A DNA stretch of 64,000 nucleotides from JAZKFT01 sp965246935. Its GTDB lineage: Bacteria > Bacteroidota > Bacteroidia > Chitinophagales > Chitinophagaceae. The position numbers and the translations under genes are program-made. The stretch is from the NCBI GenBank assembly GCA_965246935.1, contig CBDFGC010000038.1:310001-374000 (forward strand). Direction: 5' to 3'. Below the pieces are notes generated by a model. That model had not been told where the DNA came from, did not search any database, and saw nothing but the letters and a program-made list of their open reading frames with translations. Below, piece by piece: positions 16,943 to 25,344 of this stretch (the stretch's first letter is position 1; every line of letters starts with the position of its first letter).

Positions 16943-17836
16943 ATGGCAAAGCACGCCTACATCTTTCCCGGCCAGGGATCGCAGTTTAGCGGTATGGGTA
17001 AAAGTTTGTACCACAGTACGCCGGAAACCCAATCGCTTTTTGAGCAGGCTAACTACATTTTAGGCTTTCGCATTTCCGACATTATGTTCGATGGAACCAT
17101 AGAACAGCTTACGCAAACGGCTGTTACGCAACCTGCTGTTTTTATTCATTCTGTGATTGCATTTACTACGTTAGCAGATGCCAAACCCGATATGGTAGCC
17201 GGCCATTCCTTAGGCGAATTTTCGGCGCTGGTAGCAAACCGTACCCTGCATTTTGAAAATGCACTCAGGCTGGTAAAAATCAGGGCAGAAGCGATGCAAA
17301 AAGCCTGCGAAATAGAGCCATCAACCATGGCAGCGGTATTGGCATTGGCCGATGAAAAAGTAGAAGACGTTTGCCGGCAGGTGCAGGAAGAAACCGGTGA
17401 AGTAGTAGTGCCGGCCAATTATAACTGCCCTGGTCAGTTGGTCATCAGCGGATCATTAAAAGGAATAGAGATCGCCTGTATCAGAATGAAAGAAGCCGGC
17501 GCCAAACGGGCGTTGGTATTACCGGTAGGGGGCGCCTTTCATAGCCCCCTTATGAATTATGCCAAAGAAGAATTAGCAGCCGCCATTGAAACCACGCATT
17601 TTGCTGAACCTGCATGCCCGGTGTATCAGAATTTTACCGGCAAAGCAATAACAGATCCTACCATCATCAGGCAAAATTTAATAGACCAGTTAACCGGCCC
17701 TGTTCGCTGGACACAAAGTGTGCAGGCGATGGTAGCCGATGGCGCAACGCAGTTTACAGAATGTGGCCCCGGTAAAGTATTACAGGGTTTGGTGCAAAAA
17801 ATTTTTAAAGAAGCAGTAGTGAGTGGGGTGAGTTAG
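16943..17836 (+). CDS. fabD: malonyl-CoA:ACP transacylase
   Basis: Transfers malonyl from CoA to acyl carrier protein in type II fatty-acid synthesis. Start chosen at ATG 16943 (MAKHAYIFPGQGSQ), giving 297 aa; the longer frame adds 14 unrelated residues. Motifs: GQGSQ at residue 10, nucleophile Ser89 in GHSLGEFSAL, the conserved Arg in LVKIRAEAM, and catalytic His in GGAFHSPLM at about residue 198. The length is normal. It stands alone, not in a fab cluster. Confidence 0.95.
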   Translation: MAKHAYIFPGQGSQFSGMGKSLYHSTPETQSLFEQANYILGFRISDIMFDGTIEQLTQTAVTQPAVFIHSVIAFTTLADAKPDMVAGHSLGEFSALVANRTLHFENALRLVKIRAEAMQKACEIEPSTMAAVLALADEKVEDVCRQVQEETGEVVVPANYNCPGQLVISGSLKGIEIACIRMKEAGAKRALVLPVGGAFHSPLMNYAKEELAAAIETTHFAEPACPVYQNFTGKAITDPTIIRQNLIDQLTGPVRWTQSVQAMVADGATQFTECGPGKVLQGLVQKIFKEAVVSGVS

Positions 17837-17844
17837 TTTTCACC

Positions 17845-18073
17845 ACATAAAAACATAGGACTCCGCCGCGGCGGATCACATAGAAATACAATGTTAGAAG
17901 GCAGAGAACAGAAAACAGAGAGCAATAAGAAAACAGAGAAATACAATTAAAACAAGCCGTTTCAGAAATAATACACCTCGTTGTTTAAAATTAGGAAATC
18001 GTTTCATAACTATCTGTATCCTGTTCTCTACCTTCTGTATTTTCTATGTGAACCTATGTGTTCCTTATGTGCC
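17845..18073. repeat. intergenic repeats with GC-core palindrome
   Basis: The perfect palindrome TCCGCCGCGGCGGA (17862-17875) is flanked by ACATAG words. Further on are AGAACAGAAAACAGAGAGC-type purine runs and, near 18042, CTATGTGAACCTATGTG. No gene is seen. Confidence 0.55.
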
Positions 18074-18658
18074 TTATGTGGTAAAAAGCTGTTCGTAATC
18101 TTCTGGTGTATCAATATCAACAGCAGCTTCGGGGAAAGGAACGGTAGCTACTTCATTAGGATATTGCAATAGCAGTTTTTTTGCACCATTCTGCCCCTGC
18201 AATTGTAGCAATTCCCGAAAAAATGATTTATCAAAAAGCACAGGTACACCAACAGTATCCCGGTACATGGTTGCAATAATATATTTATTCGTGGCAGCTT
18301 TGGTTTCAATAAGTTGATTCAGTAAAGCAGCCGTTATAAAGGGTTGATCGCAAAGCATCAATACGACACTATCTGCAGCGGGTAAATGCTTCATTAAAGT
18401 ACTGATACCTGCACGTACAGAAGATCCTAATCCTTTTGCCCATTGTTTATTCTCGGCTATGATGATATTATTATTTTCTATTGCCGGTAACATTTCATTT
18501 GCCTTTGCACCCAGCACTACGATTACCGGATGAAAACCAGTGCCTACAGCTGTATCAATTGTATGTTGCAACAAATTACCACCCTCGTAAGGAAGCAATT
18601 GTTTTGGCTGCCCCATACGGGTAGAAGCACCTGCGGCAAGGATAATAATTCCGGTCAT
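18074..18658 (-). CDS. MocA-like nucleotidyltransferase (molybdenum cofactor)
   Basis: NTP-transferase-fold protein of 194 aa resembling MocA/MobA, which attach CMP or GMP to molybdopterin. N-terminal signature IIILAAGASTRMGQPKQLLPY supplies the nucleotide loop and Lys; VVLMLCDQPFI has the metal-binding Asp; GAKKLLLQYP and VDIDTPEDYEQL close the domain. The neighbouring XdhC gene is on the same strand, and XdhC/MocA pairs are typical for maturation of xanthine dehydrogenase-type molybdoenzymes. No such enzyme is encoded in the window. Confidence 0.88.
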   Translation of the reverse strand: MTGIIILAAGASTRMGQPKQLLPYEGGNLLQHTIDTAVGTGFHPVIVVLGAKANEMLPAIENNNIIIAENKQWAKGLGSSVRAGISTLMKHLPAADSVVLMLCDQPFITAALLNQLIETKAATNKYIIATMYRDTVGVPVLFDKSFFRELLQLQGQNGAKKLLLQYPNEVATVPFPEAAVDIDTPEDYEQLFTT

Positions 18659-18847
18659 ATACTGGGATGATTGGGATGAATAGGATAGTACATGGGATGA
18701 ATACAGATTCAGTTGACGTTTTCAGTGGAGCTTTAAAAGCTAACTTTTTATTGCCTGTTGCTTAGTTGTATTTTATTTACTTATTTGTTTATTGTCTATT
18801 GCCCATTTGTATTTATTGAGCCATTGCGCTGTTTGCCCATTTGTAAA
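18659..18847. other. spacer with GGGATR and TTTGTATTT repeats
   Basis: It starts with a GGGATGATTGGGATGAATAG cluster, also present near 13142 and 46630 and in inverse orientation near 33515. A low-complexity CATTTGTATTTATTGAG stretch follows, also seen near 32706. No gene is visible. Confidence 0.5.
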
Positions 18848-19957
18848 TCAATGATGTATCCCTTCTGTTTTCGCTCTCAGCATCACACCGTTTTTTCCGG
18901 CAAATACTGTTTTTATTTCTGCAATAATAGACACGGCAATTTCTTCGGCGGTTTCGGCGCCAATATCGAGGCCGGTAGGTCCGTAAATATGTTGCAACCT
19001 GTCTTCCGCAATGGTGAGTCCTTCCTCCCTCAGTTCATCCAGCATCCGTTGCAGTTTTTTCTTTGGCCCTAACATACCAATATAGGGAACAGGCATAGGT
19101 AACAGATATCGCAGCATCGCCAGGTCATAATTGTAATTATGCGTCATTAGCAGAACGGCTGTTTGCTGGTCGGGATGTATTTGCTGCATCAGTGCATCCG
19201 GCTTCGCCATCAGGGTGCAACCTGCCGCAGGAAACCGTTCTGTGGTTGCATAATTGCTACGGCCATCGGCTACAACAACAGGCCATCCAAGTATTTTAGC
19301 CATTTGTACCAACGGCATCACATCATTTCCGGCCCCCGCAATAATTAACTGCACCGGTGGTTTCAGCACCTCAATAAATGCGGTATAATCCCCATGCGAA
19401 GCGATAGCTGATTTACCTTTTCTCAACGCTGATTTGGCTTCATTTATAAGTGTCTCCAGTAATACTTTATCATCCAGATTTCTGAAAATTACTTCATCGT
19501 TGTGCAGTAGCAGGCAACTACCCGGTTGTTTGCCTTTTCTGTTTTGCAGGGAGAACAGGGTAACCGTTATGGCTACCTGCCTTTTACTTAAAACGCTTTC
19601 CAGCATGGTTACCGGATTGTCCGTTTCGGCAGCATTCAGCGGCTCAATTAAAATGTGGATGACGCCATTGCAACCCAACCCTAATCCCAGCTTTGCATCG
19701 TCCTCATCATTGGTATCATAGGTTACCAACATGGGCTGTTGCTGTGCCATGGCGGATAAGGCTTTCCGAAGGGCATCGCCTTCCAGGCAACCGCCGCTGA
19801 TAGCCCCGGTAAGCTGGCCGGTTTCGGTGATGAGCATCCGGGCACCTTCCCGCCGGTACGAGGAACCCGCTACCTGCACGACGGTAGCCAATGCCGTTTG
19901 CAGGCCTTGTTCCTGCGCTAATTTGTATGCACCGATAATGTCACTGATTTCTTTCAT
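18848..19957 (-). CDS. xdhC: XdhC/CoxI family molybdenum-cofactor insertion protein
   Basis: Maturation factor that binds and sulfurates molybdenum cofactor for xanthine dehydrogenase-type enzymes. Start set at the ATG 19957 (MKEISDIIGAYKLAQ), 369 aa; alternative ATGs lie 5 and 16 codons upstream. The XdhC/CoxI domain shows GSSYRREGARMLITETG and GAISGGCLEGD. The C-terminal Rossmann-type domain begins LIIAGAGNDVMPLVQMA and includes YIGMLGPKKKLQRMLDEL. It shares strand and likely transcript with the MocA-like gene downstream. Confidence 0.9.
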   Translation of the reverse strand: MKEISDIIGAYKLAQEQGLQTALATVVQVAGSSYRREGARMLITETGQLTGAISGGCLEGDALRKALSAMAQQQPMLVTYDTNDEDDAKLGLGLGCNGVIHILIEPLNAAETDNPVTMLESVLSKRQVAITVTLFSLQNRKGKQPGSCLLLHNDEVIFRNLDDKVLLETLINEAKSALRKGKSAIASHGDYTAFIEVLKPPVQLIIAGAGNDVMPLVQMAKILGWPVVVADGRSNYATTERFPAAGCTLMAKPDALMQQIHPDQQTAVLLMTHNYNYDLAMLRYLLPMPVPYIGMLGPKKKLQRMLDELREEGLTIAEDRLQHIYGPTGLDIGAETAEEIAVSIIAEIKTVFAGKNGVMLRAKTEGIHH

Positions 19958-20006
19958 AATTTGTACGTTCATCTGTTCAAAATACAGTCCAAAATTTGCG
20001 GGCATG

Positions 20007-20069
20007 AAAGGTCGGCATCGCTTGTTCAGAAAGTCAAATGATCAGCAAACGTACAGCGATGCCGACCTT
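20007..20069. repeat. GGTCGGCATCGC hairpin element 1
   Basis: AAAGGTCGGCATCGCT at 20007 is mirrored by AGCGATGCCGACCTT at 20055-20069, leaving a 32-nt loop. It sits immediately upstream of the xdhC region. Confidence 0.75.
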
Positions 20070-20137
20070 ACAATCAGCAATGTTACCGTTACGTAGATTT
20101 TGAAGCCAATTCTTAAAGCAACCTTTATATTCGTTGT

Positions 20138-20198
20138 AAAGGACGGCATCACTGTTAGTTGCATTATATGCCATCATCAGCATGAGCGATGCCGACCT
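20138..20198. repeat. GGACGGCATCGC hairpin element 2
   Basis: AAAGGACGGCATCAC at 20138 faces GAGCGATGCCGACCT at 20184-20198. Its right arm contains an ATG (20182) that would add an artificial 12-residue N-terminus to the YjbR gene. Confidence 0.75.
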
Positions 20199-20217
20199 CC
20201 AAACACGTATTAATTGT

Positions 20218-20538
20218 ATGAATGCAGATATCATCCGGGAACATGCCTTATCCAAGGCGGGTGCGGAAGAAAGCTTCCCTTTTGGCGAAAGCACGTTAGT
20301 ATTTAAAACAAACAACAAAATATTTTTATTGCTTTCGCTGGATGCCGATCCATTGCAGTTCAATGTGAAATGCAATCCTGAAAAAGCATTGCAGCTGCGG
20401 GAAGAGTATCCGGATACCGTTTTGCCCGGCTACCACATGAACAAAAAACACTGGAACACGGTGTTGGCAGATGGCAGTATTCCACTAAAACAATTGAAGG
20501 AATTTATTGATGATTCGTATGCGTTGGTAAGCAAATAG
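20218..20538 (+). CDS. MmcQ/YjbR-family protein
   Basis: Small CyaY-like-fold protein of the MmcQ/YjbR family, 106 aa. I choose ATG 20218 (MNADIIREHALSKAGAEESF) because family members begin this way and the earlier ATG at 20182 lies inside a dispersed hairpin repeat. Conserved features: FPFGESTLVFK, LSLDADPLQFNVKCNPEKA, and PGYHMNKKHWNTVLADGSIP. DNA binding has been proposed for the family but its role is unsettled. Confidence 0.88.
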   Translation: MNADIIREHALSKAGAEESFPFGESTLVFKTNNKIFLLLSLDADPLQFNVKCNPEKALQLREEYPDTVLPGYHMNKKHWNTVLADGSIPLKQLKEFIDDSYALVSK

Positions 20539-20548
20539 GTTAATATTC

Positions 20549-20662
20549 CATAGGGCGTTGCCCTATGCTGGTATATAGTTGCCCTTTCAGGGCGACAAAA
20601 GATTAACGTAATTTATAGCCCTGAAAGGGCGGCAACATCATAGCATAGGGCAACGCCCTATA
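20549..20662. repeat. inverted REP pair beside the RAYT gene
   Basis: CATAGGGCGTTGCCCTATGC ... GCCCTTTCAGGGC (20549-20592) is repeated in inverse order as GCCCTGAAAGGGC ... GCATAGGGCAACGCCCTAT (20618-20662). Each arm has two short palindromes. This two-REP (BIME-like) structure ends 2 bp from the stop of the RAYT gene, the arrangement expected for a REPtron. Confidence 0.85.
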
Positions 20663-21049
20663 ATCAATCCCAAACGTAGCGTTCATCATAATCAACAGTA
20701 TATTTTTTTAGAAAAGCCTGAAATTCTTCCTGAAATGTTTTATGAGAATGATGAACATCCTGATTTTCAATATAATCAACTACTACATCTATTTCGGTAG
20801 GATTTACCGAAAATGCACCATAGCCATCCTGCCAGTGAAAATTATTGTATTCACTGCCTGTTGTTTTCATCCATTTCGATGATCCTTTTTTGACTTCTTC
20901 CAATAATTTCATTACTGCAATTTTTCTGGACAATCTGCAAAGGATATGGACATGGTCGTAGTAACCGCCAACCTTAACAGGCGTACTATCAAAGGCATTG
21001 CATAATCCTCCAATACAGCGATACAACTGAGGCTGAATACCTTTATGTA

Positions 21050-21209
21050 GTGTATGTCCGGAAACGCCTAAAAAGTGGCTATCAGGTTGCTGGGTTACGG
21101 CTTGCTGATAGTTGTTTTTTGTAATTGATTGTCTCCACCGTCTGCCGTTACTCTCAAAAAGTACTTTTTCTTTGTTTTCCGTTGCCATCGGGCGCACTTC
21201 GTCCTGCAA
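21050..21209 (-). CDS. IS-internal read-out frame that fuses to the RAYT 3' part
   Basis: A 53-codon frame starts at ATG 21209 (MQDEVRPMATENKEK), downstream of the transposase gene inside the IS, and is open across the IS end. In this copy it continues in frame into the RAYT body and stops at 20664, giving a 181-aa chimera that keeps HxH and Tyr. In copy 2 it stops soon after the IS end. The peptide matches nothing I know; it may be translated only by chance. Confidence 0.4.
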
Positions 21210-21241
21210 GTTTATCCTTGCGGCTGTTTTCTGTGTTCTTT

Positions 21242-22756
21242 TTAGGCTGCCTGCTTTTTGTTCAGATAGCGTAGCTTATCCGCTACGCTTTTTGCTTCTT
21301 TGCGTTTTTGCTCTTCTATTAAATGGTTGCCTATAATATGAAGGTTGTATGCTAAAACACTCAGCCCAACACTTCTTTTATAACCTCCTAACCCTTTGTC
21401 CACACAACGGTTTAGCCCGTGATGTTCCAGCATATTGATGTTGCTTTCCACTGCCGAATGGGCCCGGCGCAATCGCTTAAAGGGTTTTGTGCTTTCTCTT
21501 TCCCTGACTTCTTTGCTGTGCCTGCCGCTTTTGGGCAGCACGGCCTGCGAAGTATAATCCTGTTGCAAGCTATCCAGGTTGGCCTGGCTGTAAAAGCTCT
21601 TATCAAAACTGTGGGAACTTATGTTCTTGCCGCCATAGTTGTGTTGTATCCTTTTTGTAAGCGGGGCTACCTGGGCTGCATCTTTTTCTCCCTGCATTAT
21701 TTTGTAATCTACGATCAACTGGTATTGGTCGGTGGTAATGAGCAGCAAATGGCCCAGTTCTACTTTTTTATTCAGCTTGCCTTTTGTTATCCACTCTGTA
21801 TGTTCCTCAAATATGGAAAATACCTTCTCCGAGGCAGGGATGGTTTCCTTTTTTAATAACCTGCGCTCTATCTGATCAGTAAACTTCTTTGCATAATCCG
21901 TATACGTCTTTAAGGCTACTATACACAGTAATATACGTTTCACATCCCCGCTAACAGGTGGAGCAGCTATCAGTTCACCAAAACGCTCCTGCAACATGTT
22001 GGATTGCTGCAAATAAGTTTTAACCGCCCTTGTCTTTTGCACTTCGTTTTTACCGTTGCTACGGAAGACCTGTTGGGATGCCTGGCGAAAAAGGCTCTTG
22101 GTGGTGCTGTGAAGCTGCTTTAGTTTCCGCCAGCCTTTCAGGCTCGCATCAGCAGGGCTTATTTTCATCAGCTTTTCAACCATGTCAAGCCCCTTGCGCA
22201 AACTATCCCACAGCAAATTAAGATCGGTAGGGAAATGCACATTGGTTTCTAAAACATAGCTGTCGGTTTTAAGCTGAAGGCTTCTTTCTTCTTCTTTTTT
22301 TTTAAGCAGGTTGTGCCCTTCTTCTACCACCATCAAATTAATCTGTTGCAGCAGTTCCTCATCTATCAGCGATACGTTGTCCACTATTGTCTGGTAGGCA
22401 AACACTAATTCCTCTATACCGAACTTCTCTACGTGCACGCCTAAAATTTGCCTTAGCAGTTTATGATAATTTGCCATATCTTCCAGCCTGTCCCAGTTCG
22501 TATCCAGGGTATGGCGTATGACTGCCAATACAAGTATGTGCCATAAATCCATACCCTTGCGCCCCGTTTTCTTTTTACCTGCTACTACTTTTTTCTCAAG
22601 TAAGGCAAACACTTTTTCGTTTAAGCCAGGGCTAACAAAAATGTGCTGTAGTGCCTTTAATACGGGTGGCAGTTCATCCCGGCTGCGCAACGGAAATTTC
22701 ACTTCGCTGATGGGGGTGATGCCCAGGGTGGTTTGCTGTTCAAAATGATACCGCAT
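21242..22756 (-). CDS. DDE transposase of the 1,847-bp IS (copy 1)
   Basis: Transposase of 504 aa, start ATG 22756 (MRYHFEQQTTLGITPISEV). The N-terminal about 130 residues include GRKGMDLWHILVLAVIRH, a DUF772-like entry domain. Acidic residues that could form the DDE triad are in LKTDSYVLETNVHFPTD, LLLITTDQYQLIVDY and the conserved AHSAVESNINMLEHHGL. The tail (GLSVLAYNLHIIGNHL) is typical of ISNCY/IS1182-like enzymes. It is intact and identical to the product at 49289-50803, so the IS was recently active. Confidence 0.9.
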   Translation of the reverse strand: MRYHFEQQTTLGITPISEVKFPLRSRDELPPVLKALQHIFVSPGLNEKVFALLEKKVVAGKKKTGRKGMDLWHILVLAVIRHTLDTNWDRLEDMANYHKLLRQILGVHVEKFGIEELVFAYQTIVDNVSLIDEELLQQINLMVVEEGHNLLKKKEEERSLQLKTDSYVLETNVHFPTDLNLLWDSLRKGLDMVEKLMKISPADASLKGWRKLKQLHSTTKSLFRQASQQVFRSNGKNEVQKTRAVKTYLQQSNMLQERFGELIAAPPVSGDVKRILLCIVALKTYTDYAKKFTDQIERRLLKKETIPASEKVFSIFEEHTEWITKGKLNKKVELGHLLLITTDQYQLIVDYKIMQGEKDAAQVAPLTKRIQHNYGGKNISSHSFDKSFYSQANLDSLQQDYTSQAVLPKSGRHSKEVRERESTKPFKRLRRAHSAVESNINMLEHHGLNRCVDKGLGGYKRSVGLSVLAYNLHIIGNHLIEEQKRKEAKSVADKLRYLNKKQAA

Positions 22757-23001
22757 TTTTCACTGATTTATTAACCAATAATGCCGCAAGTATTATCCCA
22801 AACTCAACCCTGTTCACATACTGTGCATAATATTCGGCAACACTTATAGCTTAGAACCTTTTACTGCATTGGGTTCTATTGTTTTCCGACAAACACTATG
22901 TAAAACAGGTTCACGATGCTTTGTGCTAAAAATGATATGAATGTAAATTTGGGATAAGGATTGAGGCATACGATATCACTTTAATAAATTTTTATTACCA
23001 A

Positions 23002-25110
23002 TCAGCTATTGTTTACTTCACTTTCCTCTACTAACCGCAAAAAATCATCTTCGCTAATTACCCGTATCGTATTAATTTTTTTTGCTTTTTCTAATTTGCT
23101 GCCTGCTTCTTCGCCTACCACCAGGTAATTCAGTTTGCTGCTTACACTGCCTACTATTTTTCCACCGAGTTGCTCTACCTTCTCTTCGGCTTCGGTGCGT
23201 TTTAATTTGTTTAAAGTACCGGTAAATAAAAAGGTCTTTCCGCTGAGGCCGCCCTGTTGTACCGTGTCCCGTTTTGTATTGGTCATGTGTATGCCCAAGG
23301 CTTCCAGATCCGCCAGCATCTGCAGGTTCTGCTCATTCAGAAACCAGTGCAGAATACTGCCGGCCACTTTTTTGCCTACATCTTCTAATTCCAGCAACTG
23401 TTCCTCTGTAAAAGTTTTTAAATCGGTGAGATGATGCACGGCATTGGCCAATGTTTTAGCCGTGCTTTCGCCCACATAGCGAATACCCAATGCAAAAATG
23501 AGCCGGTGCAGCGGTTGGGTTTTTGAACTTTCGATGGCCGATTTCAAATTATCAATGGATTTTTGTTTATAGCCTTCTTTCTTACCAATGGCTTCAAAAT
23601 CCAGGGTGTAAATGCCCGGAATGTCTTTGAGTAAGCCCTCCGTATAAAAGTTTTTTACCTGCTGTTCGCCAAAGGATTTAATATCCATGGCGTCCTTGCT
23701 TACATAGTGTATCAGCCGCTCCACCGTTTGTGCCGGGCATTCAATATTAATGCAGCGCCAAACCGCCTCTGCTTCTTCCTTAAATAATTCGCTGTTGCAC
23801 ACCGGGCACTGGCGGGGATAAATAATGGGCTGCTCACTACCGGTGCGTACATCTGCCAACGATTTTACGATATAGGGAATCACATCACCGGCCCTTTCCA
23901 CCAACACATGGTCGCCAATACGAATATCTTTTTCACGGATTACATCTTCGTTGAATAAGGCGATAGAGCTAACGGTAACCCCACCAATAAACACCGGGTC
24001 AATTTTGGCAACCGGCGTTACCGACCCGGTGCGGCCCACATTAAACTCCACCGTTTTTAAAATACTGGTTGCCTGCCGGGCTTTAAACTTATAGGCAATG
24101 GCCCAGCGGGGATGATGGGTCGTTTGGCCCATTTGTTCCTGCAACTCCAGGTTATTTACCTTTACTACCATACCATCAATTTCATAGGGCAGGTCATCCC
24201 GCCGTGCTTCGTATTGCAGGCAGTAATCAATTACGCCGTCAATGCCTTTGCACACGTGCATATCTTTTACCGGGCTCTTAAAGCCACACTGCGTCAGCAT
24301 TTCCAGCATTTTGTAATGGGTATCAGGCGGCGCTGCTGTTCTTAAATTCTCCTTATCGATTACGTAGGAAACATGGTATAGAATGGCCTCCAGGGCACGA
24401 CGGCCTACTTCTTTGGGGTCCTTCATGCGCAAACTGCCCGATGCGGCGTTGCGGGGGTTGGCCAGCGGCGGCAGGTTTTGCGCAGCCAACTGGTCATTAA
24501 AATTTTTAAAGGCTTTTTTGGTCATCAATACTTCGCCCCGTATTTCAATTAATTGTATATCATGACTGCTAAAATTGGCTGATAGTGGAATGGTTCGGAT
24601 CTGCCTGCCGTTGGTTGTAATTTCTTCGCCGACTGTGCCATCGCCACGGGTAGCACAGCGTTGCAGGTGGTCATTTTCATAAATTACTGAAATACTGGCG
24701 CCATCGAATTTTGGCTCAATACAATATTCCACTTCGGGCAGGCCGGTTAACTCCCGGGCTTTGCGGTCCCAATCCCGCAAATCCTCCGGATTGTAACTGT
24801 TTTCCAGGCTTAACATGGGCACTAAATGCTGCACTTTGGCAAATGCCGTATTCAGGCTGCTGCCTACCCGTTGCGTGGGACTGTCAGGTGTTATCCATTG
24901 CGGGTGCTGGGCTTCGGTTACCTGCAATAGTTTGTACAGCGTATCGTATTCCGTATCGGAAATCAGCGGATCGTTTAAGGAATAATAGCGGTATTCATGA
25001 AAGCGCAGGATATTTTTTAAATTGGTTAAAGCGGCTTCATCCGGCACCTGTGGCTGTTGCAGAAACTGGCGGGTAAACTGTACGGTTTCGGGTATATTAG
25101 TCAAAAGCAT
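23002..25110 (-). CDS. ligA: NAD-dependent DNA ligase
   Basis: Essential replication ligase, 702 aa from ATG 25110 (MLLTNIPETVQF); the longer frame adds 19 unrelated residues. Domain order: Ia NAD-binding region (RYYSLNDPLISDTEYD), adenylation domain with nucleophile Lys134 in EPKFDGASIS, OB fold, zinc finger with four Cys (CPVCNSELF and CINIECPAQ), helix-hairpin-helix repeats, and a C-terminal BRCT domain (SGKTFLFTGTLNKLKRTEAE). All parts are present. A direct-repeat IS pair flanks a block holding this gene, so loss by recombination between the ISs would be lethal. Confidence 0.96.
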   Translation of the reverse strand: MLLTNIPETVQFTRQFLQQPQVPDEAALTNLKNILRFHEYRYYSLNDPLISDTEYDTLYKLLQVTEAQHPQWITPDSPTQRVGSSLNTAFAKVQHLVPMLSLENSYNPEDLRDWDRKARELTGLPEVEYCIEPKFDGASISVIYENDHLQRCATRGDGTVGEEITTNGRQIRTIPLSANFSSHDIQLIEIRGEVLMTKKAFKNFNDQLAAQNLPPLANPRNAASGSLRMKDPKEVGRRALEAILYHVSYVIDKENLRTAAPPDTHYKMLEMLTQCGFKSPVKDMHVCKGIDGVIDYCLQYEARRDDLPYEIDGMVVKVNNLELQEQMGQTTHHPRWAIAYKFKARQATSILKTVEFNVGRTGSVTPVAKIDPVFIGGVTVSSIALFNEDVIREKDIRIGDHVLVERAGDVIPYIVKSLADVRTGSEQPIIYPRQCPVCNSELFKEEAEAVWRCINIECPAQTVERLIHYVSKDAMDIKSFGEQQVKNFYTEGLLKDIPGIYTLDFEAIGKKEGYKQKSIDNLKSAIESSKTQPLHRLIFALGIRYVGESTAKTLANAVHHLTDLKTFTEEQLLELEDVGKKVAGSILHWFLNEQNLQMLADLEALGIHMTNTKRDTVQQGGLSGKTFLFTGTLNKLKRTEAEEKVEQLGGKIVGSVSSKLNYLVVGEEAGSKLEKAKKINTIRVISEDDFLRLVEESEVNNS

Positions 25111-25133
25111 AATTAAATTTTTGTAATGGCTGC

Positions 25134-25223
25134 AAAGGACGGCATCGCTTATGTACGGGATTTGCAATTAAGCAAACTAAGAGCGATGCCGTCCTTCGTT
25201 TTGGCGGTGCGATGCCGGTCTTT
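25134..25223. repeat. GGACGGCATCGC hairpin element 3 plus a half copy
   Basis: AAAGGACGGCATCGCT at 25134 pairs with AGCGATGCCGTCCTT at 25181-25195. A lone arm GCGATGCCGGTCTTT follows at 25209-25223. Same family as 20007 and 20138. Confidence 0.75.
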
Positions 25224-25278
25224 GAAATTGTTGAGGTTAATGTATTTGTTGGCGATGTGTTTTTGTGACTTTCATGAT

Positions 25279-25339
25279 AAAGGACGGCATCGCCCAGCGA
25301 ACGTATAATGTTGAAATGGTAAATCAGCGATGCCGACCT
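25279..25339. repeat. GGACGGCATCGC hairpin element 4
   Basis: AAAGGACGGCATCGC at 25279 faces AGCGATGCCGACCT at 25326-25339. It ends a few bases from the histidine phosphatase stop codon, so it may serve as its 3' hairpin. Confidence 0.75.
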
Positions 25340-25344
25340 GTTCA

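Larger units (their letters stand above)
21050..22896 (-). mobile_element. insertion sequence copy 1 (ISNCY/ISDol1-like), 1,847 bp
   Basis: Identical in extent, and apparently in sequence, to 49097-50943. Ends are imperfect inverted repeats: GTGTATGTCCGGAAA on one side and, reverse-complemented, GTGTTTGTCGGAAAA on the other. A 6-bp direct duplication TATGTA flanks it (21044-21049 and 22897-22902). One transposase gene fills most of it. The size and duplication length fit, from memory, the ISDol1 group of ISNCY; a homology search is needed to name it. It interrupts the RAYT gene. Confidence 0.92.
20664..22969 (-). pseudogene. RAYT (REP-associated Y1 transposase), split by an IS
   Basis: HUH/Y1 (IS200-like) transposase gene. 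The 5' part runs from ATG 22969 to 22897 (MPQSLSQIYIHIIFSTKHRE); the 3' part runs from 21043 to 20664. Between them lies the 1,847-bp IS with a 6-bp target duplication. Removing the IS and one duplication joins the frames exactly and gives 150 aa, the standard RAYT length. Motifs: GGYYDHVHILC (HxH metal site), FHWQDGYGAFSV, catalytic Tyr in VVDYIENQDVHHSHKTF and YDERYVWD at the end. In families of this kind the enzyme nicks and mobilises adjacent REP palindromes. The native gene is inactivated here, although a chimera can form (see the read-out frame). Confidence 0.9.
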
